Below, piece by piece: positions 14,052 through 21,299 of a stretch of DNA of 33,036 bases. The stretch's first letter is position 1; every line of letters begins with the position of its first letter. Made by a program: the position numbers and the translations under genes. The DNA lies in NCBI GenBank assembly GCA_900762015.1, contig CAAFEX010000049.1, positions 1 to 33,036 on the forward strand, written 5' to 3'. Source of the DNA: an uncultured Collinsella sp. Lineage in GTDB: Bacteria; Actinomycetota; Coriobacteriia; Coriobacteriales; Coriobacteriaceae. Under the pieces are notes generated by a model that saw only the letters and a program-made list of their open reading frames with translations, had not been told where the DNA came from and ran no database searches.

Positions 14052-15050
14052 TTATCCGAACAGCGGTTGGATGAGGTTGAATAGGTAGCCGCTGATTACC
14101 ATTCCGATGACGCAGACGCTGACGAAGATGGCCATCAGCTTGGGTTTGATGACGCGGGCGAGCATGGTGAGGCTCGGCAGCGAGAGCGTGGTCACGCTCA
14201 TCATGAAGGCGAGCACGGTGCCCAGTCCCACGCCCTTAAAGTAGAGCGCCTCGGCGATGGGGATGGTGCCGAAGGTGTCGGCGTAGATGGGCACGCCGAC
14301 GATCGTGGCGAGCACGACGGCAAGTGGGTTGTCCTCACCGAGGACAAACTCGATGGCTTCTTGGGGGATCCAGTTGTGGATGAGGGCCCCCACGCCCACG
14401 AGGATGAAGGGGAAGACCTTCTTGAAGGTGCCTCTCGTCTCGGTCGCGGCGTGGGCCAGCCGTTCCTCGCGGGTCATCGAGAGCATGGTCTCGTCGTCGA
14501 CGAAGTCGCCGTGGACAAAGTCGGCGACCTCGCCGTCCATGCCGAGGTGCTGGATGATGGTCCCGCCGACGATGGCGATGACGAGGCCGACCACGGTGTA
14601 GATGACAGCGACGCTGGGCCCGAAGATACTCATGATGAGCACGAGGCTCCCGATGTCCACCATTGGGCTCGAGATGAGGAAGCTGAAGGTGACGCCGAGC
14701 GGCAGCCCGGCCCGGGTGAAGCCGATGAAGATGGGGATGGAGCTGCAACTGCAGAACGGCGTGACAGTGCCTAGCAGGGCACCGACGGCGTTGCCGGCGA
14801 TGCCGCGGAAGCGGCCCATGATGCGGCGGCTGCGCTCAGGGGGGAAGTGGCTCTGGACGTAGCTGATGGCGAACACCATGACCGTGAGCAGGATGACGAT
14901 CTTGATGGTGTCGTAGATGAAGAAGTGGATGCTCGCCCCGATCGGGGACGCCACGTTCACGCCCATCGCCCCGAGGGCCGCTGCGATGAAGTCGCTCAGC
15001 CACTGCATCTTGAGCAGCTGCTCGAGGATAAATGTGCCTATGTGCTCCAT
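14052..15050 (-). CDS. DUF318/ArsP-family permease
   Basis: The 332-residue protein has about eight hydrophobic helices. The diagnostic motif is GTVTPFCSCSSIPIFIGFT: the TPFCSCS loop of the ArsP/YraQ permease family (COG0701), whose cysteine is needed for transport of trivalent organoarsenicals in characterised ArsP proteins. FLISSPMVDIGSLVLI and GVPIYADTFGTIPIAEAL are further family segments. A cytoplasmic loop of about 60 residues (DGEVADFVHGDFVDDE and beyond) joins the two halves. It is the first gene of the cluster, with GAGAGGAG close before the ATG. No ArsB or Acr3 pump is present in the window, so this permease is the only candidate exporter for the arsenite made by ArsC. The substrate is unproven. 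Confidence 0.87.
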   Translation of the reverse strand: MEHIGTFILEQLLKMQWLSDFIAAALGAMGVNVASPIGASIHFFIYDTIKIVILLTVMVFAISYVQSHFPPERSRRIMGRFRGIAGNAVGALLGTVTPFCSCSSIPIFIGFTRAGLPLGVTFSFLISSPMVDIGSLVLIMSIFGPSVAVIYTVVGLVIAIVGGTIIQHLGMDGEVADFVHGDFVDDETMLSMTREERLAHAATETRGTFKKVFPFILVGVGALIHNWIPQEAIEFVLGEDNPLAVVLATIVGVPIYADTFGTIPIAEALYFKGVGLGTVLAFMMSVTTLSLPSLTMLARVIKPKLMAIFVSVCVIGMVISGYLFNLIQPLFG

Positions 15051-15067
15051 TCCTCTCTCCTCTCAAT

Positions 15068-15148
15068 TCGAAAAATTTCGATGTGATAAGGAGACTATAC
15101 AGGATTTATTCCTAGAGAGCACGAACAAATCGAAAATAATCGATTTGT
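15068..15148 (-). promoter_or_regulatory. Promoter/operator region of the ars-type operon: two related palindromes
   Basis: Site 1 (15125-15148) is a perfect palindrome of 9-bp arms, ACAAATCGA and TCGATTTGT, with six bases between. Site 2 (15068-15081) is TCGAAA-AA-TTTCGA. Between them, on the minus strand, TATAGT (complement of 15094-15099) is a plausible -10 box; no clear -35 is visible. The shared TCGA halves and their places on each side of the -10 fit binding by the ArsR encoded at the end of the operon. Confidence 0.6.
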
Positions 15149-15169
15149 GTTCAGTTGGTACGAGAGTGG

Positions 15170-15328
15170 GGAATAACACGCGGCTCTATTGCCGCCGAAC
15201 AGGTACGCAGAGAGCCTCGGCGGAAAACTGGTTGCAAGCATCGAGTTTCCCGATCGTACCGTTACGCTTGCGCGCTAAAAATCTTCAATTAACCCCCTCA
15301 CTTTCACCGACTACTAGAGCCGCTCACC
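15170..15328 (+). pseudogene. Internally deleted remnant of the HigA-type antitoxin gene
   Basis: It matches 11749-12069 on both sides of a 164-base gap. The left part (AATAACACGCG to GCCGCCGAACAGG) corresponds to codons of residues 11-22. The right part (CAGGTACGCAGAGAGCCTCG onward) covers residues 77-100, the stop and 49 bases of trailer ending CCGCTCACC. In the full gene both deletion ends carry GAGCAGG (11775-11781 and 11939-11945), and a single copy is left here, the usual outcome of slippage between short repeats. The loss is not a multiple of three and there is no start codon. Scattered single-base differences show it is a separate allele. It sits directly upstream of the tRNA-modification gene. 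Confidence 0.88.
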
Positions 15329-15426
15329 AAACCAACATGCGCTCTGGGCAAATAGGTTGAACGTTTCGTGCGAGAATGCCCCACAGTAAACAAACTTGCA
15401 CCAGAGCGTAAGGGGCTGGCATACAC

Positions 15427-16170
15427 ATGCAGACGGTCTATCGGGTATACGAGGGAACGCGCGAGCCGCATCGGCTTGCCATCGAGCGCACGGCCGAGGT
15501 GCTCGGCCGCGGCGGCCTGGCTTTGATCCCGACCGAGACCGTCTACGGTGTCGCCGTGGCAGTCAACGCCTTCTCGGACGCCGTGCCCCAAGATACAAGC
15601 GAATTCCCATCGTGGCCGCGCGATCCGCAGGCTGCCGTCAATGGCGCCGCAGTTCCTGCGCTCGGCACCGGCTATCGCCGTATCTTCACTCTCAAGCAAC
15701 GTGAACTCACGCAAACCGTCGCTTGGCTGGTCGATGGCGTCGAAGCACTCGACCGCTATGGCGTGGATATCCCGGAAGATGCCCGCATACTCGCGCGACG
15801 ATGCTGGCCGGGAGCCCTGACTATCGTGGTCAAGGCAGCCCCCTGCGTGCCGACCTTTATGCGCGCTGCCGACGACACGGTGGCACTTCGCGCTTCGGCC
15901 TCGCCCGTGGTGCAGGCGCTCATTCGCGCCTGTGGCAGCCCCCTTGCCTGCACGAGCGCCAACACGCATGGCGCGCCCGCGCCGGCAAGTTTTATCACGG
16001 TGGAGGGTCGCATCCTGGAGGGGGTCGATGTTGCCGTCGATGCCGGTGAGACCCCGTGTCGCGACGCCTCGACCATCGTGTCGTTTCAGCACGGCGAGCT
16101 CCAGATCCTGCGCCAAGGCGCACTTCCCGCATCAGAGATCGAACGGGTCCTGTCCGACCCGATGCAATAG
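15427..16170 (+). CDS. L-threonylcarbamoyladenylate synthase (Sua5/YrdC/TsaC family)
   Basis: The 247-residue enzyme joins threonine, bicarbonate and ATP to give threonylcarbamoyl-AMP, the first step of the t6A37 modification of ANN-reading tRNAs. Family marks are IPTETVYGVAV (34-44), IFTLKQR in place of the iFxxKxR loop, RRCWPGALTIVVKA, ADDTVALRASASPVVQALI and CTSANTHGAPAP. Between the first and second motif there is a longer loop than usual (about residues 48-83), rich in Pro and Ala. There is no C-terminal Sua5 domain, so it is closer to TsaC in form. The ATG is 12 bases after AAGGGG. glpK follows 13 bases after the stop, so the two genes are probably cotranscribed. Confidence 0.92.
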   Translation: MQTVYRVYEGTREPHRLAIERTAEVLGRGGLALIPTETVYGVAVAVNAFSDAVPQDTSEFPSWPRDPQAAVNGAAVPALGTGYRRIFTLKQRELTQTVAWLVDGVEALDRYGVDIPEDARILARRCWPGALTIVVKAAPCVPTFMRAADDTVALRASASPVVQALIRACGSPLACTSANTHGAPAPASFITVEGRILEGVDVAVDAGETPCRDASTIVSFQHGELQILRQGALPASEIERVLSDPMQ

Positions 16171-16183
16171 AAAGGTTTAAGCG

Positions 16184-17725
16184 ATGTCGTTGAATCTGGG
16201 CAGCCTGGGCATGGAAGATGCCTCGTTTGACTTTAGCGGTTCCTACATCATGGCGCTCGACTGCGGCACCACCTCGGTACTTGCGACCATCGTCGACGAG
16301 TACGGATGCATCGTCGCGCAGGCACGTCGCAGCGTCAAAACCAGCTTCCCGCGTCCCGGCTGGGTGGAGCAAGACCCCATGGCGGTCCTTGCTAGCCAGA
16401 TCGCCGTCATGATGGAAGTCCAGTTTAAGAGCGGTATCCACTCCGACCGCATTGCCGCCATCGGCATCTCCAACCAGCGCGAGACCACGGTGGTCTGGGA
16501 TCGCGTGAGCGGTCAGCCGATCTATAACGCTATCGTATGGCAGTGCCGCCGTACCGCACCTCTGATCGACGAGCTTGTCGAGCAGGGCGCAGAAGGGCTG
16601 GTGCGCTCCCGCACGGGACTCACGCTCGACCCGTATTTCTCGGCCTCCAAGGTGCAGTGGATTCTCGACAACGTCGACGGCGCACGCGAAAGCGCGGCGG
16701 CGGGCGACCTCATGTTTGGCACCATCGACACCTGGCTCATCTACAACCTCACCGGCGGCCAGGTCTTTGCCACCGACTACACCAATGCCAGCCGCACGGC
16801 ACTCTTTAATATCCATACGCTCGATTGGGACGACGACCTGCTGGCACTCTTTGACGTTCCACGTTCCATGATGCCCGAGGTTCGCTGGAGCTCGGGCGAC
16901 TACGGCCGCGTCGCGAGCGACATCATGACCAACATGCCGCCCATCATGGGCGTGGCGGGTGACCAACAGGCGTCGCTGTTCGGCCACTGCTGTTTCCGTC
17001 CCGGCCAGACCAAAAACACCTATGGCACGGGTTGCTTTATGCTCATGAACACCGGCGACGAGATCGTCGAATCCAAGAATGGCCTGGTCTCCACCATCGG
17101 TATCGCTGCGGACGGCAAAGTCAGCTATGCGCTCGAGGGTTCTATTTTTGCCGCCGGCTCAACGATGAACTGGCTTCACAACAACATGGGCATCATCTCG
17201 AGCGTGAGCGAGTCGGCACAACTCGCCGCTTCGATTAGCGACAACGAGGGCTGCTACTTCGTTCCCGCCTTTGCGGGTTTGGGTGCTCCCTGGTGGGACC
17301 CGCATGCTCGCGGTATCGTGTGCGGTCTGACCGGCGCCTCGAGCCGTGCGACCATCGTACGTGCCGCCTGCGAATCCATGGCATATCAGAGCTACGACGT
17401 GCTGCGCGCCATGGAGCAGGACGTGGGGCTTTCGATTGAGCGCCTGTCTGTCGATGGCGGTGCCTCGCGCAACGAGTTCATCATGCAATTCCAGGCCGAC
17501 CTGCTGGATATCCCCGTGCTGCAATGCGAGACGGTGGAGACCACGGCAATCGGTGCCGCGTACTTGGCGGGTCTTGCCGTCGGCTATTGGGAAGACCTGG
17601 AAGAGCTGGAGCAAAATGCCCAGATCGTTAGGACCTTCCTTCCCCACATGTCCGCCGAGCGCCGCGGGCAAAACCTTGCGGGCTGGCGTGATGCAGTCAG
17701 GCGCTCGCTCAGCACCTCACAGTAG
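16184..17725 (+). CDS. glpK: Glycerol kinase
   Basis: The 513-residue FGGY-family kinase phosphorylates glycerol to glycerol 3-phosphate. It has ISNQRETTVVWDR and IVWQCRRTA (glycerol site), GVAGDQQASLFG with the catalytic Asp, NTYGTGCFMLMNTG and FVPAFAGLGAPWWDP, and SVDGGASRNEFIMQFQADLL near the end. Length matches E. coli GlpK (502) plus an N-terminal extension of about 18 residues if the ATG at 16184 is used; it has AAAGG nearby, while later ATGs have weaker sites. The usual phosphate-1 loop DQGTTS reads DCGTTS (Cys27). No glycerol facilitator or glycerol phosphate dehydrogenase lies beside it. No HPr phosphorylation-site motif was established. Confidence 0.93.
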   Translation: MSLNLGSLGMEDASFDFSGSYIMALDCGTTSVLATIVDEYGCIVAQARRSVKTSFPRPGWVEQDPMAVLASQIAVMMEVQFKSGIHSDRIAAIGISNQRETTVVWDRVSGQPIYNAIVWQCRRTAPLIDELVEQGAEGLVRSRTGLTLDPYFSASKVQWILDNVDGARESAAAGDLMFGTIDTWLIYNLTGGQVFATDYTNASRTALFNIHTLDWDDDLLALFDVPRSMMPEVRWSSGDYGRVASDIMTNMPPIMGVAGDQQASLFGHCCFRPGQTKNTYGTGCFMLMNTGDEIVESKNGLVSTIGIAADGKVSYALEGSIFAAGSTMNWLHNNMGIISSVSESAQLAASISDNEGCYFVPAFAGLGAPWWDPHARGIVCGLTGASSRATIVRAACESMAYQSYDVLRAMEQDVGLSIERLSVDGGASRNEFIMQFQADLLDIPVLQCETVETTAIGAAYLAGLAVGYWEDLEELEQNAQIVRTFLPHMSAERRGQNLAGWRDAVRRSLSTSQ

Positions 17726-17848
17726 GGCTGCGATGGGCTGCTCGATACAACAAACCGCTAAACTAATGCATGGCGTGCGGCGGCAACATTGCTGCGCGCC
17801 TTGTCAGCAAGGCCGTTTTGCGGCCGCAACGAAAGGGGCAATCAACCC

Positions 17849-18496
17849 ATGACCGTCACCTACGATGCGTCCCGCGTGACGCTTGTCGATCACCCGCTCG
17901 TCCAGCACAAGCTGTCGATCCTGCGCGACAAAAACACCGGCACCAACCAGTTCCGTCAGCTCGTGCGCGAACTCGCGCTTTTTGACGGCTACGAGGCCAT
18001 GCGCGACCTGCCTATGGAAGACGTCGAGGTCGAGACCCCCATCACTACCGCCACGTTCAAACAGCTTGCCGGCAAGAAACTCGCCATCGTGCCCATCCTG
18101 CGTGCGGGCCTTGGCATGGTCGACGGCATCCTCGACCTGGTGCCCTCCGCTCGCGTGGGCCACATCGGCATGGAGCGCGACGAGGTCACCCACGAGCCGC
18201 ACGAGTATTACTGCAAGATGCCCAAGGATATCGACCAGCGCATCTGCCTGGTCGTCGACCCCATGCTCGCCACGGGCGGTTCGGCCGAGATGGCCATCAG
18301 CTACCTGCGCGAGCGCGGTGTCAAGGACATCCGCATGCTGTGCATCGTCGCGGCCCCCGAGGGCCTCAAGTCGCTGACCGAGAAGGATCCTGACGTACAT
18401 ATTTATACGTGTGCTATCGACGACCATCTCAACGAGGCTGCCTACATCGTTCCCGGCCTCGGCGACGCCGGCGACCGCATCTACGGCACGCTCTAG
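17849..18496 (+). CDS. upp: Uracil phosphoribosyltransferase
   Basis: The 215-residue enzyme salvages uracil with PRPP to give UMP. It carries VPILRAGLGMVDGILDLVPS, the PRPP loop VVDPMLATGGSAEMAI (from 135) and the uracil-binding tail YIVPGLGDAGDRIYGT. Length fits the family (about 208-215). The ATG has GAAAGGGG ten bases upstream; a longer frame begins 60 bases earlier without a ribosome site. It lies between glpK and the ATP synthase operon; upp next to atp genes is common in Gram-positive bacteria. The 123-base leader was examined for an uracil-responsive attenuator and nothing convincing was seen. Confidence 0.96.
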   Translation: MTVTYDASRVTLVDHPLVQHKLSILRDKNTGTNQFRQLVRELALFDGYEAMRDLPMEDVEVETPITTATFKQLAGKKLAIVPILRAGLGMVDGILDLVPSARVGHIGMERDEVTHEPHEYYCKMPKDIDQRICLVVDPMLATGGSAEMAISYLRERGVKDIRMLCIVAAPEGLKSLTEKDPDVHIYTCAIDDHLNEAAYIVPGLGDAGDRIYGTL

Positions 18497-18538
18497 TCGC
18501 TGGGCTAAGACGGCCGCGGCTGCAAATACGAAGAAACG

Positions 18539-18573
18539 GTGCGCGCGGACGAACAAAAGGCGACCGCGCGCAC
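18539..18573 (+). terminator. Hairpin after upp
   Basis: GTGCGCGCGG (18539-18548) pairs perfectly with CCGCGCGCAC (18564-18573) around a 15-base loop. There is only a weak T tail, so it may be a partial terminator. The remaining 281-base gap before atpI holds the atp promoter and no other gene. Confidence 0.5.
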
Positions 18574-18687
18574 TCCCGTTAACGGACGTTTTGCCCTGCA
18601 GGGTTCGAGAAAAACGTATTACCTACCTGCGGCATAAAGAAGGTCTTAAGAAAACGAACAGGTGCGTATTAACCGATGCTTTTTCGG

Positions 18688-18715
18688 TTGTACTTTAGCG
18701 ATTGGCTCGTACAAT
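18688..18715 (+). promoter_or_regulatory. Putative promoter of the atp operon
   Basis: TTGTAC (18688-18693) and TACAAT (18710-18715) are spaced by 16 bases, 50-60 bases before the first gene. A short stem AACCGA / TCGGTT lies just upstream at about 18671-18689. Confidence 0.55.
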
Positions 18716-18777
18716 AGTCACCAATGTTTGGCGGGAACTGTTCTGGGAAGCGTTAAAGAGGGAAAGTGAGGACGCCA

Positions 18778-19089
18778 GTGTTTCAGATAGCCGATCTGCT
18801 CGCTATCGTTGCAGGCGCCATCGCGGGCGCGGTCGCCTTTCTTCCCTTTGTCTTTACGCTCAAGCCGGTTCTTGACGATAAGCAGAATGCGGACATGCTC
18901 AAGGGTATGGTGAGTCTGGCGGTCTCGGCGATCGCCCTGCTCGTCTTTACCTTGGTTGTGTTTGTGTTGTTCGGAGAGGCATTTCGCATGTTCCTCCTGG
19001 GCGAGGCGATCGGCTTCGTGGCCTTTATGGCCGCCTGCACGGTTCGTGTCGCCAAGGCGCTGCGAGATCCTCATGAGGTCGAAAGGTAA
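18778..19089 (+). CDS. AtpI-like small membrane protein at the head of the atp operon
   Basis: The 103-residue protein has about four hydrophobic stretches: IADLLAIVAGAIAGAVAFLP, a second around MVSLAVSAIALLVFTLVVFV, then FRMFLLGEAIGFVAFMAAC. It has no strongly conserved motif. Its size, membrane topology and place directly before atpB agree with subunit I (AtpI), which helps assemble the c-ring. GTG at 18778, with GAGGA five bases before it, is preferred; GTG at 18766 would add four residues. The gap to atpB is three bases, so the genes are cotranscribed and probably translationally linked. Function is assigned from position and topology rather than sequence identity. Confidence 0.7.
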   Translation: MFQIADLLAIVAGAIAGAVAFLPFVFTLKPVLDDKQNADMLKGMVSLAVSAIALLVFTLVVFVLFGEAFRMFLLGEAIGFVAFMAACTVRVAKALRDPHEVER

Positions 19090-19092
19090 GTC

Positions 19093-19896
19093 GTGGAAAT
19101 TTTTGAAAAGCTGCCTGATGAGATTAATCATCTGGTCAGCGAGTTCAGCTCCACCCCCGTCGTGGGCGATCTGAGCTGCGGCATCACGCAGTACTCGTTT
19201 TGGCTGATCGTCTCCACGATCGTGCTCCTGATCGTCCTGGCCGTGTTCAAGAAGAAGCAGACCCTGGTTCCCAAGGGCTTCTTCGTCAACGGTTTCGAGT
19301 ACATCATCGAGTACGTCGAGAACGATATCGGCAAGGGCGTCGTGGGTGAGAACTGGAAGAAGCACTTCCCGTTCCTGTGCTCGCTTTTCCTGTTCATCCT
19401 GATCAATAACATGATCGGCCTGATCCCGGGAATGAAGCCCGGCACCGGCGCAATCGGCTCCACCGCCGCGCTCGCCATCTTCGCCTTCGTGTACTTCATC
19501 TACTACGGATGCAAGGCTCACGGCGTGATTGGCTACATCAAGAGCCTCGCCCCGCAGGGCGTGAGCTTCCCGATGAACGTGCTCGTGTGGGTCGTCGAGC
19601 TTTTCTCGACCTTCCTGCGCCTCATCACGCTCGCCGTCCGTCTGTTCTGCAACATGTTCGCAGGACACGTGGTCATGGGCTCGTTTGCCATCATGGCGAG
19701 CATGTTCATGCAGCCGCTGCTTCAGCAGGTTTCCGCGGCTCACGCCGTCGGCGCCCTGCCTTCGCTGGCCTGGCTTGCCATCCTCATCCTGATCTATGCG
19801 ATCGAGCTTGTGGTCGGCGCCATCCAGGCTTACGTCTTCACGGTCCTTACCGCCGTGTATGTCTCCGAGGCAGAGGAGGTCGCGGAGGAGGAGTAG
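19093..19896 (+). CDS. atpB: ATP synthase F0 subunit a
   Basis: The 267-residue membrane subunit forms the proton half-channels beside the c-ring. FSTFLRLITLAVRLFCNMFA, followed by GH, holds the essential stator Arg183 in the family motif (usually LxxRLFGNMxAG); Gly is replaced by Cys here (RLFCNM). The C-terminal segment AWLAILILIYAIELVVGAIQAYVFTVLTAVYV is the conserved last helix, and INNMIGLIPG is a family loop. The GTG start has GAAAGG six bases upstream. A 124-base gap, with no gene, separates it from atpE. Confidence 0.96.
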   Translation: MEIFEKLPDEINHLVSEFSSTPVVGDLSCGITQYSFWLIVSTIVLLIVLAVFKKKQTLVPKGFFVNGFEYIIEYVENDIGKGVVGENWKKHFPFLCSLFLFILINNMIGLIPGMKPGTGAIGSTAALAIFAFVYFIYYGCKAHGVIGYIKSLAPQGVSFPMNVLVWVVELFSTFLRLITLAVRLFCNMFAGHVVMGSFAIMASMFMQPLLQQVSAAHAVGALPSLAWLAILILIYAIELVVGAIQAYVFTVLTAVYVSEAEEVAEEE

Positions 19897-20020
19897 TCTT
19901 CCGTTCGTGCCTTAAAGGTAAGGCAATTCGTTAAACCGCCGGTGCCCGTACCCATGGAGCCCGGCAGTTATAAAAAGGTTATCCTGCGTGAAATAAGACA
20001 CGCACGACAAAGGAGGAATC

Positions 20021-20215
20021 GTGGGAGTTATCGGTTACGGTCTCGGTGTTATCGGCGCTGGTCTTGCTATCGGCCTGTCTGCTCTGGGTGCTACGGGTGC
20101 TATGGCCCGTCAGCCTGAGGTCCAGGGCCGCGTGTTCACCGTCTTCATCATGGGCTCCGCCTTCGGCGAGGCTCTGGCTCTGATCGGCTTCGTTGTCGCG
20201 CTGATCGTTAAATAG
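20021..20215 (+). CDS. atpE: ATP synthase F0 subunit c
   Basis: The 64-residue hairpin protein forms the rotating ring. The polar loop is ARQPE (29-33), and the second helix FTVFIMGSAFGEALALIGFV carries the ion-binding Glu50. The residues near Glu50 lack the Glu-Ser/Thr pair and the helix-1 Gln typical of sodium-binding rings, so protons are the likely coupling ion. It is short for the family (70-85 residues), with almost no tail on either helix. The GTG start has a very strong ribosome site, AAAGGAGG, in keeping with the high copy number needed for the ring. Confidence 0.96.
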   Translation: MGVIGYGLGVIGAGLAIGLSALGATGAMARQPEVQGRVFTVFIMGSAFGEALALIGFVVALIVK

Positions 20216-20230
20216 CACGGAGCGTCAAGT

Positions 20231-20833
20231 ATGAATCTTTCATCCCAGAAGAGCGCGATCGCACTCTCCGCGTCCGCGGCCGCGCTGCTCATGCCGGTTT
20301 CCGCGTTCGCCGAGGACGGCGCTGCCGGTGCGGACATCCTCATCCCTAAGATGGCGGAGTTCATCCCGGCGCTTATCGCCTTCCTGATTATCTGGATCGT
20401 GCTGGCCAAGGTCGCCCTGCCGGGCATCATGAAGACCATGGAGGAGCGCGGCAAGAAGATCGAGGAGAGCCTCGACGAGGCCGAGAAGACCAAGCAGGAG
20501 GCCATCGCCAAGCGCGCTGAGTCCGACTCGATCGTCACCGACGCCCGTCGTCAGGCTGCCGACATCGTTCTCGAGGCCCGTAAGGACGCCGAGTCCGAGC
20601 GCGCCCGTATCATCGAGGCTGCTCACAAGGAGGCCGAGGAGATCATCGCCAAGGCCCATACGACCGTCGAGGACGAGCGCAAGTCCATTTACGCCGGTGC
20701 CGCGAGCTCCATCGCCGACCTGTCCGTTGCCGTCGCCACCAAGATCGTGGGCGAGGCACTCGAGGACGATGCCGAGCAGAAGAAGCTCATCGAGCGCTAC
20801 ATCCAGGAAGCAGGTAGCCTGAATGCCGACTAG
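20231..20833 (+). CDS. atpF: ATP synthase F0 subunit b
   Basis: The 200-residue stalk subunit links the membrane sector to F1. It begins with what looks like a cleavable signal peptide, ALSASAAALLMPVSAFAEDG, with the AFA cleavage box. The membrane anchor follows (FIPALIAFLIIWIVLAKVAL, about 44-63), then a long charged coiled coil (EERGKKIEESLDEAEKTKQE and beyond). The signal-like extension makes it longer than E. coli b (156). Its stop overlaps the atpH start by 11 bases. Confidence 0.95.
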   Translation: MNLSSQKSAIALSASAAALLMPVSAFAEDGAAGADILIPKMAEFIPALIAFLIIWIVLAKVALPGIMKTMEERGKKIEESLDEAEKTKQEAIAKRAESDSIVTDARRQAADIVLEARKDAESERARIIEAAHKEAEEIIAKAHTTVEDERKSIYAGAASSIADLSVAVATKIVGEALEDDAEQKKLIERYIQEAGSLNAD

Positions 20834-21299
20834 CCGCTATCAGGACAAGGTGCTCGAGACCTACGCGCGCTCCCTTCTGGAAGCCGCCAAGGCCGAGAAC
20901 CATGTGTTCGAGGACCTCGAGATGATCGAGCGCCTGGCTTCTGCCAGCCCCGAGATCATCGCCGTGCTCGACACCATGTCCAAGCGCGACCAGCTCGACC
21001 TTCTTCCCAAGGTGGCAGCTGCCTTTAAGTATGTTGCCGAGGAAGACGAGGATGTAGTGGGCGTGACCGTCACCACGGCGATCCCGCTCGACGACGAGCT
21101 GCGTCAAACCATCACTAAGAAATGCGAGCAGGACTTCGGCCGCAAGGTATTCCTTATCGAGCAGGTCGACCCGTCTATTGTGGGCGGCCTGGTGCTCGAG
21201 GCCCGCGGCGAGCGTCGTGACATTTCCGTCAAGACGCAGCTGCGCATCGCGCAGGAGACCCTCGCAAACTCTGCTAATTCGTACGGAGGTGAAGCCTAA
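20823..21299 (+). CDS. atpH: ATP synthase F1 subunit delta
   Basis: The 158-residue protein caps F1 and joins it to the b stalk. It has the family's helical N-terminal domain (YARSLLEAAKAENHVFEDLE) and the C-terminal signature VDPSIVGGLVLEARGERRDI, followed by SVKTQL. It is somewhat short for the family (about 175-180). The ATG lies inside the end of atpF, and its TAA shares a base with the atpA start (TAATG), a mark of coupled translation. Confidence 0.94.
   Translation: MPTSRYQDKVLETYARSLLEAAKAENHVFEDLEMIERLASASPEIIAVLDTMSKRDQLDLLPKVAAAFKYVAEEDEDVVGVTVTTAIPLDDELRQTITKKCEQDFGRKVFLIEQVDPSIVGGLVLEARGERRDISVKTQLRIAQETLANSANSYGGEA

Noticed and set aside
17726..17848. A pyrimidine-responsive attenuator before upp
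   Set aside because: Only a small GGCCG/CGGCC stem was found; no PyrR-binding-like element or terminator/antiterminator pair could be drawn.
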